A stretch of DNA of 64,000 nucleotides from Candidatus Rhodobacter oscarellae (lineage in GTDB: Bacteria; Pseudomonadota; Alphaproteobacteria; Rhodobacterales; Rhodobacteraceae). Positions 57,338 to 64,000 of this stretch are shown here, one piece after another (position 1 is the first letter of the stretch; each line of letters opens with the position of its first letter). A program made the position numbers and the translations under genes. The notes beneath the pieces were generated by a model that made no database searches, had not been told where the DNA came from, and was given only the letters and a program-made list of their open reading frames with translations. The stretch covers positions 738,031 to 802,030 of the forward strand of contig NZ_LFTY01000001.1 of the NCBI RefSeq assembly GCF_001078595.1, written 5' to 3'.

Positions 57338-58783
57338 TCACTCCGGTTCAGCCCTATAAATCAAACGCTCATCACAGGGCGCTACCCGGACAATATTCGT
57401 AGTTCCGGGCTGATTAAAGGGCACACCGGCGGTGACGACAATTTGGTCGGCGGCTGTTGCGAAATCGTCGGCCAGGGCGGCGCGCACGGCGCGCACCACG
57501 GCCTCTTTGAAGCGGCCCACCTCCTCGGTGACGACGCAATGGGCGCCCCATGTCAGGCTGAGCCTTCTGGCGGTGTCGACCTCAGAGGTCAGGGCGATGA
57601 TCGGCACCCGCGGCCGCGCGCGCGCGACCAGGTAAACCGTTGTTCCTGATTGGGAAAAACAGCCGATGGCGTTCACATCGGTGGTCTCGGCGATCTCGCG
57701 GGCGGCGGAGACAATAGCGTCGGCGATGCTGTTCTTCTCGGCCCCGCGGCTGGCCTCGATCACGTTGCGATAGGTGGGGTCGCTCTCCACTTCCAGGGCC
57801 ACGTTGTTCATCGTGGTGACCGCCTCGACCGGGTAGTCGCCCGCCGCACTCTCCGCCGAGAGCATGACCGCGTCGGTGCCCTCATAGATCGCAGCCGCCA
57901 CGTCCGAGACCTCTGCCCGCGTGGGCATCGGGCTTTCTATCATGCTTTCAAGCATTTGCGTGGCCACGATCACCGGTTTGGCGGCGGCGCGGCACTTGCG
58001 GATCATGCGCTTTTGCAGCGGCGGAACGGCATGCACCGGCAGCTCGACCCCAAGATCGCCGCGGGCAACCATGACGCCGTCGCAGCTCTCGAGGATCTTG
58101 TCAAAGACGTTCACGGCGGCGGGCTTTTCGACCTTCACCATGATCGCCGCGCGGCCCTTGACCAGGCCGCGGGCCTCTTCCACATCCGCCGGCCGCTGCA
58201 CGAAGGACAGCGCCAGCCAATCGACGCCGGCCTCGAAGGCGACCTCTAGGTCCGCGCGGTCCTTCTTTGTAAGCGCCGCCAGCGGCAGCACCACATCTGG
58301 CACGTTCACGCCCTTGCGGTCCGAGATCTCGCCCCCTGCCACCACCGTGCAATTCGCGAAATCGGCGCCGCATTCCCCCACCTTCAGGCGGATCTTGCCG
58401 TCATTGACCAGCAGCGAGGCGCCGGGCTCCAGCGCGTCGAAGATCTCTTTATGCGGCAGGTAGGCGCGCTTTGCGTCGCCGGGCGTTTCATCCAGATCCA
58501 GGCGGAAGGCCTGCCCGTTCTCCAGCTCTTCCTTGCCGTTCTTGAAGGTGCCCAGGCGCAGCTTTGGCCCCTGCAGGTCCGCCAGGATCGCAATCGGGCG
58601 CCCGGTATCCTTCTCGATCTGCCGGATGATGGCATGGCGGGCGCGAAAGTCGTCGTGGCTGCCATGGCTCATGTTAAGCCGGAACACGTCGGCGCCGGCC
58701 TCGAACAGCGCGCGGATCATCTGGTAATCCGAGGATGCCGGACCCAAAGTGGCGACGATTTTCACATTGCGGCGGCGTCTCAT
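57338..58783 (-). CDS. pyk: Pyruvate kinase
   Basis: 481 residues. The N-terminal VKIVATLGPASSDYQMIRALFEAGADVFRLNMSHGSH and the signature with the catalytic Lys/Mg ligand (IMVKVEKPAAVNVFDKIL, DGVMVARGDLGVELP) are complete. The C-terminal domain ends QPGTTNIVRV. It makes pyruvate and ATP from PEP, opposing PckA. An operator-like site is 31 bp upstream of the start. The next gene is a small membrane protein. Confidence 0.97.
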   Translation of the reverse strand: MRRRRNVKIVATLGPASSDYQMIRALFEAGADVFRLNMSHGSHDDFRARHAIIRQIEKDTGRPIAILADLQGPKLRLGTFKNGKEELENGQAFRLDLDETPGDAKRAYLPHKEIFDALEPGASLLVNDGKIRLKVGECGADFANCTVVAGGEISDRKGVNVPDVVLPLAALTKKDRADLEVAFEAGVDWLALSFVQRPADVEEARGLVKGRAAIMVKVEKPAAVNVFDKILESCDGVMVARGDLGVELPVHAVPPLQKRMIRKCRAAAKPVIVATQMLESMIESPMPTRAEVSDVAAAIYEGTDAVMLSAESAAGDYPVEAVTTMNNVALEVESDPTYRNVIEASRGAEKNSIADAIVSAAREIAETTDVNAIGCFSQSGTTVYLVARARPRVPIIALTSEVDTARRLSLTWGAHCVVTEEVGRFKEAVVRAVRAALADDFATAADQIVVTAGVPFNQPGTTNIVRVAPCDERLIYRAEPE

Positions 58784-58813
58784 GGTGGCGGTCGTCCCTG
58801 TCTGGCTGCGATT

Positions 58814-58825
58814 GTTTGCGCTAAC
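58814..58825 (-). promoter_or_regulatory. Operator-like site GTTTGCGCTAAC upstream of pyk
   Basis: A near-palindrome (one asymmetric position) matching the GCGCTAAC half-sites before pckA at 41300 and 41320. It lies 31 bp upstream of the pyk ATG, near where a promoter would be, in the 124-bp space shared with the divergent amidohydrolase gene. Confidence 0.6.
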
Positions 58826-58907
58826 GGCTATTTGTCGCCTCTATGACGGAAATCGCGGCGCCTTACAACTGGCAGAGCGCCGCATGTCCCGGTACTGATC
58901 CATCGCG

Positions 58908-59669
58908 ATGAAGAGTATCACAGATATGACGACCGAGGCGTTCGAAGTCGAGGGCGCGGAGCGCAAAGGGCCGTGGCTGTTGACCTGCGACCACGCATCC
59001 AACGCAGTGCCTGGCTTCGTGTCGGGCGGGGATCTGGGCCTCGCAGCTGCGGATATGAACCGACACATCGCCTATGACGTCGGCGCAGCGGGTGTCACGC
59101 GCCACCTGGCGCGGCTTCTGGATGCCCCTTGCGTCTTGTCGCGCTTCTCCCGCCTGGTGATCGACCCCAACAGGGGCGAGGACGACCCGACGCTGATCAT
59201 GCAGCTCTATGACGGGACCTTGATCCCCGGGAACCGCGTGCTGGAGGCGAAGGAGCGCGCGCGCCGACTGGACCGGCTCTACCGCCCCTACCATAGCGCC
59301 GTGGATCAGCTGCTGGCGGGGCGCGACGCCACATATGTGGCCATCCACAGCTTCACGCCGCAGCTCAACGGGCGCCCGCCGCGCCCCTGGCACGTCACGG
59401 TGCTTTCGACCCAGGACAAGCGTTTCTCGGACCCGCTGCTGGAGCGCTTGGGGGCGGAGCCAGACCTCTGCATCGCGGAAAACGAGCCCTATACCGGCGA
59501 GCTGCGCGGCGACGGCGTGGATCGCCATGCAGTGAAACAGGGGCGCCCCAACGCGCTGATCGAGATCCGCAACGACCTGATCGAGACGGCGTCGGATCAG
59601 CAGGCCTGGGCCGAGCGCCTGGCGCCGCTTTTGCGCGCGGCGCATGAGGATATGCGCTGCGACGTTTAG
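58908..59669 (+). CDS. N-formylglutamate amidohydrolase family protein
   Basis: 253 residues of the FGase family. WLLTCDHASNAVP and DPNRGEDDPTLIM are characteristic, together with VAIHSFTP and IEIRNDLI blocks. The enzyme family hydrolyses N-formylglutamate in histidine degradation, but stand-alone Rhodobacteraceae members may act on other N-acyl amino acids. No hut genes are near. The start may be 58908 or the ATG at 58926; neither has a strong Shine-Dalgarno. Confidence 0.85.
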   Translation: MKSITDMTTEAFEVEGAERKGPWLLTCDHASNAVPGFVSGGDLGLAAADMNRHIAYDVGAAGVTRHLARLLDAPCVLSRFSRLVIDPNRGEDDPTLIMQLYDGTLIPGNRVLEAKERARRLDRLYRPYHSAVDQLLAGRDATYVAIHSFTPQLNGRPPRPWHVTVLSTQDKRFSDPLLERLGAEPDLCIAENEPYTGELRGDGVDRHAVKQGRPNALIEIRNDLIETASDQQAWAERLAPLLRAAHEDMRCDV

Positions 59670-59726
59670 GCCCAAGCTGCGCCGGCCGATCTTAACCTGA
59701 TCTCAACCCAAGTGCCCCGCATAATA

Positions 59727-59806
59727 TGCGGGTGGTGGTCGGGGCCCTGCCCCGACACAGTTCCCCAACCACCACCCATTTATGGTGTTTCGATTCGGGT
59801 TTAGAT
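59727..59806 (+). repeat. Dispersed hairpin repeat, copy b
   Basis: It starts with the 18-mer TGCGGGTGGTGGTCGGGG shared with 28239. GGGTGGT pairs with ACCACCC (about 59770-59777), and CCGGGGC-type arms pair inside. The second half (GTTCCCCAACCACCACCC onward) also matches copy c at 63334. It lies between convergent genes. Confidence 0.65.
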
Positions 59807-59861
59807 TTCGCTAATTTCTAAGCAAATCCATCCAGGACCGAAAAATTGGGCCACGGCGCAG

Positions 59862-61010
59862 CTAGTCAGCCAGGCCGAACCCCTCGTCGCGGATCGCATC
59901 GCCATGCTCATCCAGGTTGGGCGAGGGCCGCCCCAAACGCGGCGACGCCTCGGAGAAATGGAAGGGCGGGCGCACGGAGGGCACCCCGTCCAGGTCCATG
60001 CGCGCCCCACGCGCCGAAAGCTGCGGGTCGGCAAAGACCTCTTCCAAGTCGTTGATCGGGCCCGCGGGCACGCCCTCGGCCTCGCAGGCCGCCAGCAGGT
60101 CCGCCTTTGCGAACCCCTTTGTGCGCTCGGTCAAGGCCGCGGTGAGCGCATCGCGATGTGCCACGCGATCCGCGTTTGTCAGGTAGGCCGGGTGCCTTGC
60201 CAATTCCGGCACGCCCAGCAGACCACAAAGCCGCTGGTACTGCGCGTCATTCCCCGTCGCGATGATAATCCACCCATCGGCGCAGTCGAACACCTGGTAG
60301 GGCGTTAGGTTGGGATGCGCGTTGCCCATCTTTTGCGGCGCGGCGCCCGTGGCCAGGTAGTTCATCGCCTGGTTCGCCGTGATCGCGGTCGCTGCGTCCA
60401 GGAGCGCCATGTCGATATGCTGGCCGCGCCCGGTGCGCGCCCGCTGCGCCAGCGCCGCCTGGATCGCGATCGTCGCATAGAGCCCGGTGAAGATGTCGGT
60501 GACCGCAACGCCCACCTTCTGCGGCTGGCCCTCGGGCTCGCCGGTGATCGACATCAGCCCCGACATGCCCTGGATGATGAAATCATAGCCCGCGCGATGC
60601 GCATAGGGCCCGGTCTGGCCGAACCCCGTGATCGAGCAGTAGACCAGGCCTGGGTTCAGCGCGATCAAGCTGTCATAGTCCAGCCCGTATTTGGCCAGCC
60701 CGCCGACCTTGAAGTTCTCGATCAGAACGTCCGCCTCGGCCACCAGGGCACGCACCTGACGCTGGCCCTCCGGGGTGCGGAAATCCACCGCGATGGAGCG
60801 TTTGCCCCGGTTGCAGCTGTGGAAATAGGCGGCGGTCTTCTCGCCGCCCCGTTCAATGAAGGGCGGTCCCCATTTGCGGGTGTCGTCGCCGGTCGGCGCC
60901 TCGACCTTGATCACATCGGCGCCAAGATCCGCCAGGGTTTGACCGGCCCAAGGGCCGGCCAGAATGCGCGCGAGTTCAACGACCTTCAGTCCCGCAAGCG
61001 GGGCGGTCAT
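59862..61010 (-). CDS. CaiB/BaiF-type CoA-transferase (class III)
   Basis: 382 residues. The N-terminus PLAGLKVVELARILAGPWAGQTLADLGADVIKVEAP is classic. The catalytic Asp is probably in HIDMALLDAATAI. The class III family moves CoA between carboxylic acids; the acids are unknown. Its start overlaps the dsbA stop by 1 nt (TGATG), an odd but tight coupling with a thiol-oxidase gene. Confidence 0.9.
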   Translation of the reverse strand: MTAPLAGLKVVELARILAGPWAGQTLADLGADVIKVEAPTGDDTRKWGPPFIERGGEKTAAYFHSCNRGKRSIAVDFRTPEGQRQVRALVAEADVLIENFKVGGLAKYGLDYDSLIALNPGLVYCSITGFGQTGPYAHRAGYDFIIQGMSGLMSITGEPEGQPQKVGVAVTDIFTGLYATIAIQAALAQRARTGRGQHIDMALLDAATAITANQAMNYLATGAAPQKMGNAHPNLTPYQVFDCADGWIIIATGNDAQYQRLCGLLGVPELARHPAYLTNADRVAHRDALTAALTERTKGFAKADLLAACEAEGVPAGPINDLEEVFADPQLSARGARMDLDGVPSVRPPFHFSEASPRLGRPSPNLDEHGDAIRDEGFGLAD

Positions 61011-61675
61011 CAGCCGAGTTTCTCGTCCAGAAGCGCCGAGAATTCCTCGAAGCTTTTGTCCCCCGCGACCAAGTCGCCATTGATGAGGAAGCTTGGCGTG
61101 GAGCGGATGCTGTCACGCTCGGAATTCTCCTGGAACACGGCGACCATCGCGCGGGCCATGTCCTCGTTCTGCATGCAGGCGTCAAGCTCATCCGGAGTAA
61201 GACCCGCGGTCAGGCCGATCTTTTTAAGCTTGTCGACGATCACGGTCGGCGTGTCGCCGCGCGCCCAATCGCTTTGCTGCGCATAGATCATGTCGGCCAG
61301 CGCGAAATAGCGCTCGGGGCCACCGCAGCGCGCCACCATCGCGGCCCAAAGCCCGAAACGGTCAAAGTAGACCTCGCGATAGATGAAATGCACCTTGCCG
61401 GTGTCGATATAGGCCGCCTTGATGTCCTTAAAGGTGTTCTCGTGGAAGCTGCGGCAATGCGGGCAGGTGTAGCTGGCGTACTCGACCACGGTAACGGGCG
61501 CGTTTGGATCGCCCAGCGACATCTCGGCGACGATGGAGGTGTCGACCTCGCCCGCCTCCTGCGCGTTGGCAGCGCCCAGGCCAGGCAGGCTGGTGGTGCT
61601 GTTTGCGGGCCAGAAATAGGCCCCACCCGCGGCAATGGCGGCGGCACCTGCGACTAGGAAGTATCGGCGGTCCAT
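61010..61675 (-). CDS. DsbA-family thiol:disulfide oxidoreductase
   Basis: 221 residues from the ATG at 61675. A signal or membrane-anchor sequence (about residues 6-24) precedes a thioredoxin-like domain with the active site CPHC (71-74) in YASYTCPHCRSF. The inserted helical domain follows and the cis-Pro region is TPSFLINGDLVAG. It oxidises or isomerises disulfides in the periplasm. It is 10 bp downstream of the DUF721 gene; in related genomes smc often follows, but here a CoA-transferase does. Confidence 0.9.
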   Translation of the reverse strand: MDRRYFLVAGAAAIAAGGAYFWPANSTTSLPGLGAANAQEAGEVDTSIVAEMSLGDPNAPVTVVEYASYTCPHCRSFHENTFKDIKAAYIDTGKVHFIYREVYFDRFGLWAAMVARCGGPERYFALADMIYAQQSDWARGDTPTVIVDKLKKIGLTAGLTPDELDACMQNEDMARAMVAVFQENSERDSIRSTPSFLINGDLVAGDKSFEEFSALLDEKLG

Positions 61676-61685
61676 GTATGAAACC

Positions 61686-62198
61686 TCAGCTTGATTTGGA
61701 TCGGGAAAGAACGTTTGCGCCGAGGCGGGCAAGGGCCTCGCGCAGTTGGTCGTCTGCGACGGGCGCCGCGGTTTCGCGCGCGGCCTCCTGTTGCGCCTTG
61801 GAGGGCACGGGTTTTTGCGGCGCCTGCGCGGCGTGCTCGAAATCGGCCCGGCCCTCGGCAAAGCCCGTGGGCGCGGTCTGGGTGATGCGGATATGGCGGA
61901 TCGCGGCATAGCCGTAGCAGGCATTCACCCGCTCCTTCAGCCGTTCCGTCTGCATCTGAAGCATCGGGGCCTGCGCGCCGGTGGTCAGCAGGGTCAACGT
62001 GGCGCCAAAGCCGCCCTTTGCGTAGCTGACATTGACCGGCCGGGCGATCGCGGCGACCTGCTCGCCCGCGATCTCCGCCCAATTGGTCAGCAGCTTGGAC
62101 ACGGCAAAGCCGCGGCTCTCGCTCGCCTTTCGGATGTCTCTTTGCACCAAGCCAATGGCGCGCTTAAAGCGCCCGGCTTGTAGGTTGCGATTGCTCAC
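61686..62198 (-). CDS. DUF721 (DciA-like) protein
   Basis: 170 residues. The N-terminal half (about 10-105) matches DUF721, with LLTNWAEIAGEQVAAIARPVN and LTLLTTGAQAPMLQMQTERLKERVN. DUF721 proteins include DciA, the replicative helicase loader operator found in bacteria without DnaC. The C-terminal half is a low-complexity Ala/Glu/Pro linker with a short helix. It is divergent from mutY, with 79 bp between. Confidence 0.85.
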   Translation of the reverse strand: MSNRNLQAGRFKRAIGLVQRDIRKASESRGFAVSKLLTNWAEIAGEQVAAIARPVNVSYAKGGFGATLTLLTTGAQAPMLQMQTERLKERVNACYGYAAIRHIRITQTAPTGFAEGRADFEHAAQAPQKPVPSKAQQEAARETAAPVADDQLREALARLGANVLSRSKSS

Positions 62199-62277
62199 TG
62201 GCCAGTCCTTTACTAGGCGCTATTCTAGTGCCTGGCGCGCGCCGCGCCAGCACAAAGCCCGCGAAAGGGAATAAAGT

Positions 62278-63318
62278 TTGCGTGACGCCCTGAGTGACAG
62301 CCTCATCGACTGGTACGATGCCCATGCCCGCCAGATGCCCTGGCGCGTCCGCCCCGCGGACCGCGCGGCGGGCGTGCGCCCCGATCCCTACCACGTGTGG
62401 CTGTCCGAGGTCATGCTGCAACAAACCACCGTGGCCGCCGTGCGGGCCTATTTCCTGCGCTTTCTTGAACGCTGGCCGCGGGTAGAAGACCTGGCCGCCG
62501 CGGAGGATGGCGACGTTATGGGCGAGTGGGCGGGGCTGGGCTATTATGCCCGCGCGCGAAACCTGTTGAAATGCGCGCGCGCAGTGGTCGCCGAGCACGG
62601 CGGTCGCTTTCCGACCACCCGCGAGGCCCTGCTCGGCCTACCCGGCGTCGGGCCCTACACCGCCTCTGCGATCGCCGCGATAGCCTTTGACGAGCCCGCC
62701 ACCGTGGTTGATGGCAATGTTGAGCGGGTCATGGCCCGGCTTCATGCCGTTGAGACCCCGCTTCCCACCGCGAAACCGGAACTCACAAAGCTTGCCGAGG
62801 ATCTGACCCCCAACCACCGGCCCGGCGACTATGCCCAGGCCGTCATGGACCTTGGCGCCACGATCTGCACGCCCAAGCGACCGGCCTGCGGCATCTGCCC
62901 CTGGATGGAAGGTTGCACCGCACGGGCCCGCGGCATCCAAGCGGAGCTGCCGCGAAAGATCCCCAAACAGAAAAAGCCCACGCGCTTTGGTATCGCCTAT
63001 TTGGCGCGCCGCGCGGATGGCGCCTGGCTGTTGGAGCGGCGCCCCGACCGCGGCCTGCTGGGCGGGATGCTGGGATGGCCCGGGGCCGAATGGGGCGCCG
63101 AGGCCGTCGAAGCGCCGCCCCTTGAGGCCGAATGGAACGACCCGGGCGCCGAGGTCCGGCATACTTTCACGCATTTCCATCTGCGGATGGCCCTACGCGT
63201 GGCGGAGGTCGGGCCGGACGCCCAGCCGCGCAGCGGCAGCTTTGTTGCCGCAAACGATTTCCGCCCCTCTGACCTTCCGACGGTGATGCGTAAGGCATAT
63301 AATCTGGTCACAGGTTAA
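62278..63318 (+). CDS. mutY: MutY, A/G-specific adenine glycosylase
   Basis: 346 residues from a TTG at 62278 (AAAGGGA upstream). The catalytic Glu44 is in YHVWLSEVMLQQTTVAAV. The helix-hairpin-helix LPGVGPYTASAIA and the Asp in VVDGNVERVMARL are intact. The [4Fe-4S] cysteines are in CTPKRPACGICPWMEGC (C-x6-C-x2-C-x5-C), and a C-terminal NUDIX-like domain recognises 8-oxoG. It removes A opposite 8-oxoG. Confidence 0.95.
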   Translation: MRDALSDSLIDWYDAHARQMPWRVRPADRAAGVRPDPYHVWLSEVMLQQTTVAAVRAYFLRFLERWPRVEDLAAAEDGDVMGEWAGLGYYARARNLLKCARAVVAEHGGRFPTTREALLGLPGVGPYTASAIAAIAFDEPATVVDGNVERVMARLHAVETPLPTAKPELTKLAEDLTPNHRPGDYAQAVMDLGATICTPKRPACGICPWMEGCTARARGIQAELPRKIPKQKKPTRFGIAYLARRADGAWLLERRPDRGLLGGMLGWPGAEWGAEAVEAPPLEAEWNDPGAEVRHTFTHFHLRMALRVAEVGPDAQPRSGSFVAANDFRPSDLPTVMRKAYNLVTG

Positions 63319-63333
63319 TCTTTTTCTCGGCAC

Positions 63334-63391
63334 GGTTCCCCACCACCACCCATCTATGATGGGGCGATTCGCCCTAAGATTTCCCGAATTT
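63334..63391 (+). repeat. Dispersed hairpin repeat, partial copy c
   Basis: It matches the second half of copy b (59759 onward): GGTTCCCC, CACCACCCAT, GATTCG and a closing AGATTTCCCGAATTT. The internal hairpin CCCATC/GATGGG around TAT replaces the arms of the other copies while keeping the pairing. It starts 15 bp after the mutY stop. Confidence 0.6.
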
Positions 63392-63502
63392 CCCCCGCGC
63401 CCCGCCACGCGCCACCTCCCCGCGTCCTTGGCCCGCATCCCAAGCCTCTCTGGACCCGGTCCGGGCTTTGGGACATCGTGCCCTGAAAACAGGGAGAGAG
63501 AC

Positions 63503-64000
63503 ATGATCGAAGAACCGCCCCTACTGACCATTAAGCGCCCCGCCCGGCGCCCCACTGACGCGCAGATCGCCGCCTTCCAAGGCGTGCCCACAGGTTTCGT
63601 CGTGGACGCGATGATGGGCGGCGGCACGATGGCGTCGACCATCCGCCCGCTGGGCGAGGGGCGCGACCTGAATTGCGTGGCGGCGGGCCCGGCCCTGACC
63701 GTCGAGACTGGCCCGGCGGACATCCTGGCGCTTCTGGCCGCGCTGGGGTCCATCCAGGACGGCGACGTGGTGGTCTCTAGCTTTGCCGCGCATCAGGGCT
63801 GCGCCGCCGCGGGCGACCGGGTCAGCGCAATGATGAAGAACTGCGGCGCGGCTGGGTTCGTCACCGACGGCCCTGCGCGCGATTACGCGGGCATCGTCGC
63901 GGTCGGTCTGCCGATCTGGTGCACCGGGCTGACGCCGAACACGCCCTTCGGCAAGGGCCCCGGCACGGTCGGCCTGCCGATCCAGAGCGGCGGGCTAGAG
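63503..64000 (+). CDS. RraA-like / HMG-CHA aldolase family protein, cut off by the window end
   Basis: The frame opens at the ATG at 63503, with GGGAGAGAG just upstream, and stays open for 166 codons to the window edge. PTGFVVDAMMGGGTM and GPALTVETGPADILALLAALG with VVSSFAAHQGCAAAGD resemble the RraA/4-hydroxy-4-methyl-2-oxoglutarate aldolase fold, in which a later G-x-VTDG-x-x-RD motif is seen here as GFVTDGPARDY. It may be a class II aldolase for oxaloacetate-type keto acids or an RraA-like regulator. The C-terminus is missing. Confidence 0.8.
   Translation, partial: MIEEPPLLTIKRPARRPTDAQIAAFQGVPTGFVVDAMMGGGTMASTIRPLGEGRDLNCVAAGPALTVETGPADILALLAALGSIQDGDVVVSSFAAHQGCAAAGDRVSAMMKNCGAAGFVTDGPARDYAGIVAVGLPIWCTGLTPNTPFGKGPGTVGLPIQSGGLE

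Overview
The window is 64 kb of GC-rich chromosomal DNA from an alphaproteobacterium. Gene content points to the Rhodobacterales, probably the Roseobacter group: ChvG/ChvI next to a short HprK, RapZ, an EIIA-Man domain protein, HPr and PckA; aerobic cobaltochelatase CobN with CobW; DUF6473 and DUF3859 proteins; a DinB with an N-terminal zinc ribbon; and a MutY / DUF721 / DsbA neighbourhood. It is mostly core chromosome. I saw no transposase, integrase, phage gene or CRISPR array.

Layout. 1-608: gene-poor and relatively AT-rich, with a DnaA box and a dense cluster of GANTC sites. 596-2212: msrPQ. 2329-10112: a minus-strand cobalamin-riboswitch operon (CbiM-like permease, CobW, GNAT, CobN), then a nucleotidyltransferase-GNAT fusion and another GNAT. 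10327-13782: smc. 14.1-16.0 kb: small secreted or membrane proteins. 16.0-18.0 kb: acpS-lepB-rnc. 18.2-21.8 kb: a lytic transglycosylase, cbiB, a DUF1636 protein and a lone receiver domain. 21.8-31.2 kb: one long minus-strand sugar operon (binding protein, two permeases, ATPase, three Gfo/Idh/MocA oxidoreductases, CE15-type esterase). 31.5-36.6 kb: RNase D, KdsD, a cytochrome c, a DUF6473 protein, 3-hydroxyacyl-CoA dehydrogenase and an acyltransferase. 36.6-43.1 kb: the carbon/PTS control locus ptsH-EIIA-rapZ-hprK-chvG-chvI, divergent from pckA. 43.4-53.3 kb: mixed genes including HTTM and DMT membrane proteins, a vWA repeat protein, a Crp-family regulator, dinB, two small paralogous secreted proteins and pheS. 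53.4-57.3 kb: a GMC oxidoreductase pair, two tRNAs, rplT and rpmI. 57.3-64 kb: pyk, an N-formylglutamate amidohydrolase-like gene, a CoA-transferase, dsbA, DUF721/dciA, mutY and the start of an RraA-like gene.

How the genes work together. Cobalt import, metal delivery and cobalt insertion are placed under B12 control. Transport, oxidoreduction and ester cleavage of a sugar or uronic acid are co-transcribed. The HPr/EIIA/HprK/RapZ phosphorelay sits with ChvGI beside pckA. pckA and pyk, the opposing enzymes at the PEP-pyruvate node, carry the same operator-like motif.

The most unusual signal is in the intergenic spaces. A family of paired palindromes with a CTT-NN-AAG core occurs at nine places. 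Three of these form a four-palindrome composite of about 143-146 nt with a near-constant 56-57 nt spacer of unrelated sequence. Three other dispersed intergenic repeat families are present, and a 29-nt copy of the rplT 3' end flanks the tRNA pair.
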